In this document: in pieces, positions 63,993 to 64,000 of the stretch | Position numbering within the stretch: the first letter of the stretch is position 1 | Layout of the letters: each line of letters starts with the position of its first letter | Origin: Bradyrhizobium sp. DOA9 | Lineage (GTDB): Bacteria > Pseudomonadota > Alphaproteobacteria > Rhizobiales > Xanthobacteraceae | Assembly (NCBI RefSeq): GCF_000617845.2 | Contig: NZ_DF820425.1 | Span: 1,495,690 to 1,559,689 of the forward strand | Direction: 5' to 3' | Length of the DNA stretch: 64,000 nucleotides | Program-made: the position numbers and the translations under genes | The notes under the pieces: model-generated | What the model saw: the letters and a program-made list of their open reading frames with translations, nothing else | Database searches by the model: none | What the model was told of the DNA's origin: nothing

Positions 63993-64000
63993 AGGAGTGA

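Overview
The window comes from a high-GC alphaproteobacterium of the Nitrobacteraceae, most likely Bradyrhizobium or a close relative. This is inferred from the dnaA/dnaN/rpsT block, the RegS/RegR redox pair with a TTG-started RegR, the many HAAT/tctC-type uptake genes, intracellular PhaZ, MmcB, and dense intergenic palindromic repeats of the kind common in that group. I could not search databases, so the genus is inference.

Layout. 1-3.6 kb: chromosome-replication block on the minus strand (start of dnaN, dnaA, a 1.27 kb gap that may hold an origin, and rpsT with a well-formed sigma70 promoter). 3.7-18.3 kb: mixed metabolic and envelope genes: a polysaccharide-export lipoprotein, dienelactone hydrolase, a Mo/2Fe-2S oxidoreductase pair, an HD-GYP protein, an acyl-CoA synthetase, a TctC-type binding protein, an ArsR-SRPBCC-DUF899 cassette and a secreted S1C protease. 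18.4-20.2 kb: a membrane protein, winged-helix regulator and undecaprenyl-diphosphate-synthase-like gene carrying two copies of one palindromic operator. 20.3-25.8 kb: small stand-alone genes, dinB and tRNA-Arg(CCG). 25.9-30.0 kb: two overlapping c-di-GMP genes. 30.2-39.0 kb: a complete branched-chain-amino-acid-type ABC importer downstream of a CoA-transferase, headed by a sigma54 promoter and a 25-bp palindromic enhancer, with the matching sigma54 activator gene next door. 39.3-41.6 kb: a compositionally different insert with a dGTPase of the anti-phage type. 41.7-48.7 kb: another GGDEF/EAL protein, an HWE kinase, an SDR, a P450 and a luciferase-like monooxygenase. 49-57 kb: sthA, an MFS remnant, an esterase, an MBL hydrolase, two GH13 enzymes and mmcB. 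57.3-64 kb: regR/regS, a two-gene ABC exporter, phaZ and a YgjP-like metalloprotease.

The window is also rich in short non-coding repeats. At least four sequence families are visible, several with the same GTCAT...ATGAC ends, plus one 161-bp element with perfect 25-bp terminal inverted repeats. Three lie inside operons (between the binding-protein gene and livG, between regS and regR, and between an ABC ATPase and its permease). In the last case the repeat tail appears to supply the permease start codon.

The most interesting self-contained systems are: the activator-UAS-sigma54-CoA-transferase-importer unit; the twin-operator uppS operon; the ArsR unit, whose operator covers the -10 box and start codon of an apparently leaderless mRNA; and the dGTPase island with a small overlapping upstream gene. 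All coordinates and motifs were read by eye. Functions rest on family recognition and not on searches.
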